From NCBI RefSeq assembly GCF_004210375.1, contig NC_134830.1:10478001-10542000 (forward strand): a stretch of 64,000 bases of DNA, in the 5' to 3' direction. Position 1 is the stretch's first letter, and every line of letters begins with the position of its first letter. This stretch comes from Tachypleus tridentatus (Eukaryota; Arthropoda; Merostomata; Xiphosura; Limulidae). Below the pieces are notes generated by a model, which ran no database searches, had not been told where the DNA came from, and saw nothing but the letters and a program-made list of their open reading frames with translations. This document shows positions 62,501 to 64,000 of this stretch, piece after piece. The position numbers were made by a program, and so were the translations under genes.

Positions 62501-63789
62501 AGGAATAAATTAATCTGCTCCTTGACTGTGTTGAGAGTTTAAAGGTTATTGGTTTCAATTTTAATTGTTGACTTAAGGAAAGAAATGGAGTGAAAGTGTG
62601 GTATGCAGGCATTTTCTACCAACTTCAGTTTATAGTAATTCTTAAAATGTTTCATTTGAGTAATATGAAGTTTTAATATAAATACATGGTCCAGCAAGTT
62701 GTTGAAATTACTTTGTTTCTTTGTTCCTTATGGTCAGTAACATGTTTTCTATCTAAGAAGATATTGCAGTAACATATAACATTCAGGTTGAAAGGGTTAA
62801 CTCTGTAATATTCTTTGCTGGTGGAGTTAGCATTCTATAAATGTATTACCTGTCCCTTGTTGTGACAGAAGAAAGGTCACAAGGTTATGCTTTTAACTAA
62901 ACAAAGAAATGAAGCTTACCTCTTCAGGCACAATTTCTTGATTTGATTTTTCTAGATCATTACTTTGAGATTGTTTTATTTTGGTGCAAGTTGGTCTTGA
63001 GAAAAAGAAAGCTTTGGACCTAGACACATACAAGCAACTGTAGTTTCATGTGTGTAAATACATATAATACATATGCTGCATTTTTTGTTTTTTTTTATGA
63101 TAAAGAGTGTATTCATTTCTGTCAGAATTATAGTCTTGTTATTTCATGCAATATAAGAAAACTGATTTATCAGATGTATAATTACTCCTTATATCCTGAA
63201 TGAATCTTCCATTTTAATGGATCTGTCTTTTTATTTTTGTTGTGAAATAAACTTTTTATTTGAAAATACCAGAAAACAACAGTTGTGCTATAATGATTAC
63301 AAAGTTTAAAAGGTAAAAAAGTAAAAACAAAACCCATACAGTTTTAAAAATTACTCTGTTTTATTTAGCAGTAAAAAAAATTGAAAAATCACATATAAAT
63401 ATTGACATTTCACTGAGAAAACTTTGTTCTCTTTGGAGATGAAGGATAATATTATGTCCACTTTAAAGATGAAAAATTTACTAAGGTTATAAAAGCTTTG
63501 AAATGTGTAAAGAACTTGAAGCATGGAACTATTAATATGATTACTTTTTCTAGACATGCAGATAGCCTAGTCCAGTTAGATAATGACCTCAGGATTCCAC
63601 CTAAAGGCTGGAAATGTGAGAGATGTGACAAGACTGATAATTTGTGGCTCAACCTTACAGATGGCAAAATACTTTGTGGTAGGAGATTTTTTGATGGAAG
63701 TGGTGGTAATAATCATGCTGTTGATCATTTCAAAGAAACAGGTTATCCTCTGGCAGTAAAACTTGGAACTATTACACCATCAGGTGGAG
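32432..63789 (+). CDS. USP5: Ubiquitin carboxyl-terminal hydrolase 5/13-like, N-terminal six coding exons
   Basis: USP5 (isopeptidase T) disassembles unanchored polyubiquitin chains from the free end. Six exons join in compatible phase: 32432-32527, 38651-38776, 39069-39126, 53374-53495, 58658-58764 and 63554-63789. They give 745 nt, about 248 residues. Landmarks are [12 protein letters not shown], the cryptic N-terminal ZnF-UBP ([20 protein letters not shown]), [23 protein letters not shown], and the ubiquitin-tail-binding ZnF-UBP ([31 protein letters not shown]). C-x2-C, the later C and H are zinc ligands; W of LWLNL and R of CGRR match tail-contact residues in human USP5. Exon order and residue spacing follow the vertebrate protein closely. 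The catalytic Cys/His boxes and UBA domains must lie beyond 64000. USP5 and USP13 cannot be told apart from this part alone. Confidence 0.93.
32528..33650. other. USP5-like intron 1, 5' part
   Basis: AT-rich intron DNA without a recognised repeat or coding segment. Confidence 0.45.
33651..34112 (-). pseudogene. CR1-like LINE reverse transcriptase, C-terminal fragment
   Basis: On the - strand it reads [16 protein letters not shown] near 34065-34112, [28 protein letters not shown] with a stop inside, then [20 protein letters not shown] near 33760. These are the end of the RT and the C-terminal tail typical of CR1-type non-LTR elements. The part joining it to the RT block at 34905-35180 is missing. 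Confidence 0.75.
34113..34891 (-). pseudogene. Mariner transposon relic lacking its catalytic core
   Basis: It begins at 34891 with a terminal-repeat-like sequence (on the - strand ACAAGGTTGTCCAGAAATAA) next to a TA. The N-terminal DNA-binding part is readable with frame changes: GDKSLKDHE near 34560, [20 protein letters not shown] near 34430-34490, LTEAQQNR near 34360. The frame then jumps to the C-terminal [30 protein letters not shown] near 34230-34340, ending at [10 protein letters not shown] near 34130. The region carrying the first two catalytic Asp residues is deleted. The D of [11 protein letters not shown] is retained. It is non-autonomous. Confidence 0.85.
34905..35200 (-). pseudogene. 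CR1-like LINE reverse transcriptase, palm fragment
   Basis: On the - strand there is a block [23 protein letters not shown] at about 34910-34990. It matches the RT motif normally reading NVTSGVPQGSVLGPLLF. Degraded upstream coding sequence extends to about 35200. The mariner relic begins where the next RT motif would follow, so the mariner inserted into this LINE. Confidence 0.72.
35201..38650. other. USP5-like intron 1, 3' part
   Basis: AT-rich, with TA tracts (about 35709-35730 and 36108-36117), a duplicated hairpin segment at 36303-36450, and several chance ORFs. No coding exon was found. Confidence 0.45.
36303..36450. repeat. 65-bp direct duplication containing a perfect hairpin
   Basis: A segment starting GAGAAAACCACTAGGGG occurs at 36303-36368 and again at 36386-36450 with four small differences. 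Between the copies, CATGTCATGTATT (36349-36361) and its exact inverse (36367-36379) flank a 5-nt loop. Confidence 0.93.
38651..38776 (+). CDS. USP5: USP5-like coding exon 2
   Basis: 126 nt, phase 0 at both ends. The acceptor follows TTTATACTTAG and the donor is GTGAGT. It encodes the core of the cryptic ZnF-UBP ([20 protein letters not shown], then [14 protein letters not shown]), the best-conserved part of the N-terminus. Confidence 0.95.
39069..39126 (+). CDS. USP5: USP5-like coding exon 3
   Basis: 58 nt between TTTTTTCTTAAG and the strong donor GTAAGT. It encodes a short linker ending KKPTRLAI plus the first base of the next Gly codon (phase 1). The preceding intron is only 292 bp. Confidence 0.93.
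39400..41947. repeat. Minisatellite, 43 copies of a 59-bp unit, in USP5-like intron 3
   Basis: The unit contains TAGTAAATACATTGATAATC, AGTAATGTGGTTCACTACCT and ATTGCAGTGCTTGTTTTCC. The array is 2548 bp. Removing one 10-bp insertion (near 40755-40785) and one extra C (near 40861) leaves 2537, exactly 43 x 59. All other copies look identical, implying very recent expansion or strong homogenisation. It starts 273 bp after the exon 3 donor. Confidence 0.97.
41948..42763. other. USP5-like intron 3, no feature
   Basis: AT-rich. A 69-codon ORF at 42444-42653 has no motif. No repeat was recognised. Confidence 0.4.
42764..42981 (+). repeat. 109-bp tandem duplication including a SINE-A 5' head
   Basis: The unit from ACAAAGGGTTCTGCTGTTCA to GACACTTGACTTGTCTTA is at 42764-42872 and repeats from 42873. 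The second copy continues into a full SINE-A. Confidence 0.93.
42946..43207 (+). repeat. SINE-A copy
   Basis: Head TTGCCATCTGGTGGTTAAGA, CTTGTAATC, B-box GGTTCGAATTGC, core and tail recognisable, ending GCATGAAATTCAAACC. Confidence 0.92.
43208..44899. other. USP5-like intron 3, no supported feature
   Basis: Short ORFs on both strands (for example 43158-43448 and 43837-44133) overlap repeats or lack motifs. No gene was recognised. Confidence 0.4.
44900..46417. repeat. Highly diverged tandem repeat (roughly 60-80 bp period)
   Basis: A phrase like GTTCATTACTCCTTA, followed about 10-20 bp later by a CATGTACAC-like phrase and then TAATGTTT, recurs many times (for example near 45530, 45630, 45680, 45960, 46150, 46310). 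Spacing is irregular. It looks like an old, eroded satellite, interrupted by a SINE-B at 45335-45450. Period and copy number were not computed. Confidence 0.55.
45335..45450 (+). repeat. SINE-B copy, full length
   Basis: GCCCCCTGCTAGTACAGCGG head, B-box GGGGTTCGAGTCCCC, CTCAGCAGATATCCCGATGT, GGCTTTGCTATAAG and a final A-tract. Confidence 0.93.
46445..47892 (+). pseudogene. Jockey-like LINE, copy 1: RNase H domain, C-terminus and 3' UTR
   Basis: A 5'-truncated non-LTR retrotransposon. The first RNase H Asp is in [12 protein letters not shown] (about 46471-46506). The Glu is in [16 protein letters not shown] (frame 46579), the next Asp in [16 protein letters not shown], and the last in [18 protein letters not shown]. 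The C-terminal zinc-knuckle-like [17 protein letters not shown] is near 47080-47140. Stops and frame changes break it. The 3' UTR (47340-47892) holds two diverged copies of a roughly 170-bp module and ends with CAGATAGCC..GCTTTGTG followed by AACC-type repeats. The RT domain is missing here. Confidence 0.85.
47893..50010 (+). pseudogene. Jockey-like LINE, copy 2: RT C-terminus, RNase H and 3' UTR
   Basis: A second 5'-truncated copy begins where copy 1 ends. It is longer upstream: [17 protein letters not shown] near 48120-48170 and [13 protein letters not shown] near 48190-48230 from the end of the RT, then [14 protein letters not shown] near 48330, [15 protein letters not shown] near 48760-48800 (the first RNase H motif, altered) and SSLLALELF near 48950. 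It is more decayed than copy 1. The tail 49957-50010 again has CAGATAGCC..GCTTTGTGC and AACC-type repeats. Confidence 0.82.
50011..50580. other. Pyrimidine-rich stretch, no gene
   Basis: C/T-rich on the + strand (TTCCTTTCCC and similar), so all + frames are open for about 100 codons with no motif. It could be the decayed gag or leader of a retroelement. No call. Confidence 0.35.
50581..50762 (+). repeat. SINE-A copy, 3'-truncated
   Basis: Head AACCAGCATGGCGAGGTGGT, CTCGTAATA, B-box GGTCGAATCCCC and core to CTAGCTGCCTTCC. The tail is absent. Confidence 0.92.
50763..51791. other. USP5-like intron 3, no supported feature
   Basis: No recognisable gene or repeat was found. Confidence 0.35.
51792..52369. 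mobile_element. Non-autonomous hAT-like element
   Basis: The left end CAGAGATGTCAACCATTACG is matched by the inverse of the right end (CAGAGATGCCAACTATTTCA). The octamer TGCTTCTG lies immediately before the left end and overlaps the right end at 52368-52375, consistent with an 8-bp hAT target duplication if the right end is set 2 bp inward. The interior is mostly non-coding. A 35-codon ORF from 52244 ([20 protein letters not shown]) may be the remnant of a transposase N-terminus. Confidence 0.7.
52370..53373. other. USP5-like intron 3, 3' end
   Basis: AT-rich. The only supported element is the acceptor of exon 4 at its right end. Confidence 0.4.
53374..53495 (+). CDS. USP5: USP5-like coding exon 4
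   Basis: 122 nt after TGTTTGTTTGCAG, donor GTATGT. It completes the split Gly codon and encodes [16 protein letters not shown], then [18 protein letters not shown]. It is separated from exon 3 by a 14247-bp intron loaded with repeats. Confidence 0.93.
53934..54120 (+). repeat. SINE-A copy, 5'- and 3'-truncated
   Basis: It starts in the anticodon-stem equivalent (CCAAGGGTCAAGAGTTCGAA), keeps the core, and ends at TAGGGAAGACTAG. Confidence 0.9.
54121..55437. other. USP5-like intron 4, no feature
   Basis: AT-rich intron DNA. A C-tract lies at about 55248-55256. No repeat or gene was recognised. Confidence 0.4.
55438..55702 (+). repeat. SINE-A copy, diverged
   Basis: TGACGTGGCTAGGTGGTTAG head, a degraded B-box, core with AGTTGGCAGTGGGTGGTGAT, a tail ending CCTAAAATTCAAAACA. 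Confidence 0.87.
55703..57327. other. USP5-like intron 4, no feature
   Basis: AT-rich. ORFs at 56388-56594 and 56849-57079 are composed of common AT-rich codons without motifs. Confidence 0.4.
57328..57545 (+). repeat. SINE-A copy, 5'-truncated
   Basis: It starts within the head-core junction (CATCGAACATGGTCACTG), with core and tail intact and ending in an A-rich (AAAC)n. Confidence 0.9.
57546..58657. other. USP5-like intron 4, 3' end
   Basis: AT-rich with no feature other than the exon 5 acceptor. Confidence 0.4.
58658..58764 (+). CDS. USP5: USP5-like coding exon 5
   Basis: 107 nt after CATTTCATTTAAAG, donor GTAGGA. It encodes [20 protein letters not shown] and then [12 protein letters not shown], with the Lys codon split (phase 2). 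The WDGE..VSK block matches human USP5 just before its ZnF-UBP. Confidence 0.9.
58765..59190. other. USP5-like intron 5, 5' end
   Basis: AT-rich with no feature recognised. Confidence 0.35.
59191..59300 (+). repeat. SINE-C copy, diverged
   Basis: + strand copy: CAGCAATAAATTTGAGATTC, CAACACTAAAATATGGGGTT, GATGGGCACAGTATACATAG, CCCATTGTGCAGCT. It matches the inverse of the copies at 3965 and 12941. Confidence 0.55.
59301..60739. other. USP5-like intron 5; 60000-60740 may be the 5' part of the DIRS-like relic
   Basis: 59301-59990 is AT-rich without features. From about 60030 the composition becomes C/T-richer, with open + frames (60035-60328) but no motif I recognise. It continues into the DIRS-like pol region, so it may be that element's first ORF. 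Confidence 0.35.
60740..62190 (+). pseudogene. DIRS-like (tyrosine-recombinase) retrotransposon pol relic
   Basis: RT and RNase H blocks of a DIRS-type polyprotein are readable with many stops. A Pro/Ser/Leu-rich entry is near 60835-60900. The RT palm has [13 protein letters not shown], then [11 protein letters not shown] and [12 protein letters not shown], at 61141-61275. A catalytic-box equivalent YMNN (normally Y-L/M-DD) is near 61330, and LGVHF..SII near 61470-61500. The RNase H-like block [20 protein letters not shown] is near 61877-61934, followed by degraded sequence to about 62190. The catalytic Asp pair is lost. No tyrosine recombinase or terminal repeats were seen. It lies in the sense orientation in intron 5. 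Confidence 0.75.
62191..63553. other. USP5-like intron 5, 3' end
   Basis: AT-rich with no recognised repeat or coding segment. It ends at the exon 6 acceptor. Confidence 0.4.
63554..63789 (+). CDS. USP5: USP5-like coding exon 6 (ZnF-UBP domain)
   Basis: It starts after ACTTTTTCTAG and completes the split Lys codon before HADSLVQL. It encodes nearly the whole ubiquitin C-terminus-binding zinc finger: [40 protein letters not shown], then [16 protein letters not shown]. The donor could be GTATGA after 63789 or GTGGAG after 63783. Both leave phase 1, so the protein would differ by two residues. The rest of the gene lies outside the window. Confidence 0.95.
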
Positions 63790-64000
63790 GTATGATTAAA
63801 ATAATTGAATTTCTTTTATTTATAGTTCTCTAAAATGTCATGAAATTGTGAAAGGAAAAACTGTAAAATTCATGAATATTTCATTATGTGTATGATTAAA
63901 AATTGATTTGTAATAATTTAAAATCTTCATTAAAATGTCTCTAGAAAAGTAAACAATTGTGTATATTTTATTTATATTGTTTTTTGACATTGTAAATGTT
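63790..64000. other. USP5-like intron 6, 5' end
   Basis: AT-rich intron start running off the right edge of the window. No feature seen. Confidence 0.5.

Overview
This is a eukaryotic nuclear window: AT-rich, intron-rich, and packed with tRNA-derived SINEs, LINEs, LTR/DIRS relics and DNA transposons. The repeat style and the protein relics suggest an arthropod. A chelicerate, possibly a horseshoe crab, is my best guess from memory of the dominant SINE; no species can be proven from the window. No bacterial features, rRNA genes, intact tRNA genes or CRISPR arrays were seen.

Host gene. One host gene is supported: a USP5/USP13-like ubiquitin hydrolase (isopeptidase T) on the + strand. Its first six coding exons lie at 32432-32527, 38651-38776, 39069-39126, 53374-53495, 58658-58764 and 63554-63789. 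The phases are compatible throughout and encode about 248 residues: the N-terminal cryptic ZnF-UBP region and most of the ubiquitin-tail-binding ZnF-UBP domain. The catalytic part lies beyond the right edge. The introns (292 to 14247 bp) hold a mariner-in-LINE nest, a 43-copy 59-bp minisatellite, two jockey-like LINE copies, a hAT-like non-autonomous element and a DIRS-like retrotransposon relic.

Left part (1-32 kb). A Ty3/gypsy integrase fragment opens the window. The most unusual block is 8.0-13.85 kb on the - strand, a decayed Polinton/Maverick-like, DNA-virus-like element. In its transcriptional order it has a protein-primed family B DNA polymerase, a small basic protein with a hydrophobic C-terminus, an unrecognised short ORF, a protein beginning with a VTLPSN motif, and an F54H12.2-like protein. 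All are broken by stops and frameshifts, and two are interrupted by SINEs. To its right are a hAT pseudogene (14.0-14.9 kb), a Tc1-like DD34E element (15.1-16.5 kb), a 10-copy 46-bp minisatellite (22.3 kb) and a long ZMYM1-type hAT transposase pseudogene (27.8-30.4 kb).

Repeats. Three tRNA-derived SINE families recur: A, a tRNA-Thr-like head with about 270 bp in all; B, about 115 bp; and C, about 110 bp. Their 3' ends share a motif with the 3' ends of the two jockey-like LINE copies, which suggests that LINE family mobilises them. Two SINE copies form long foldbacks, one of them about 320 bp upstream of the USP5-like start codon.
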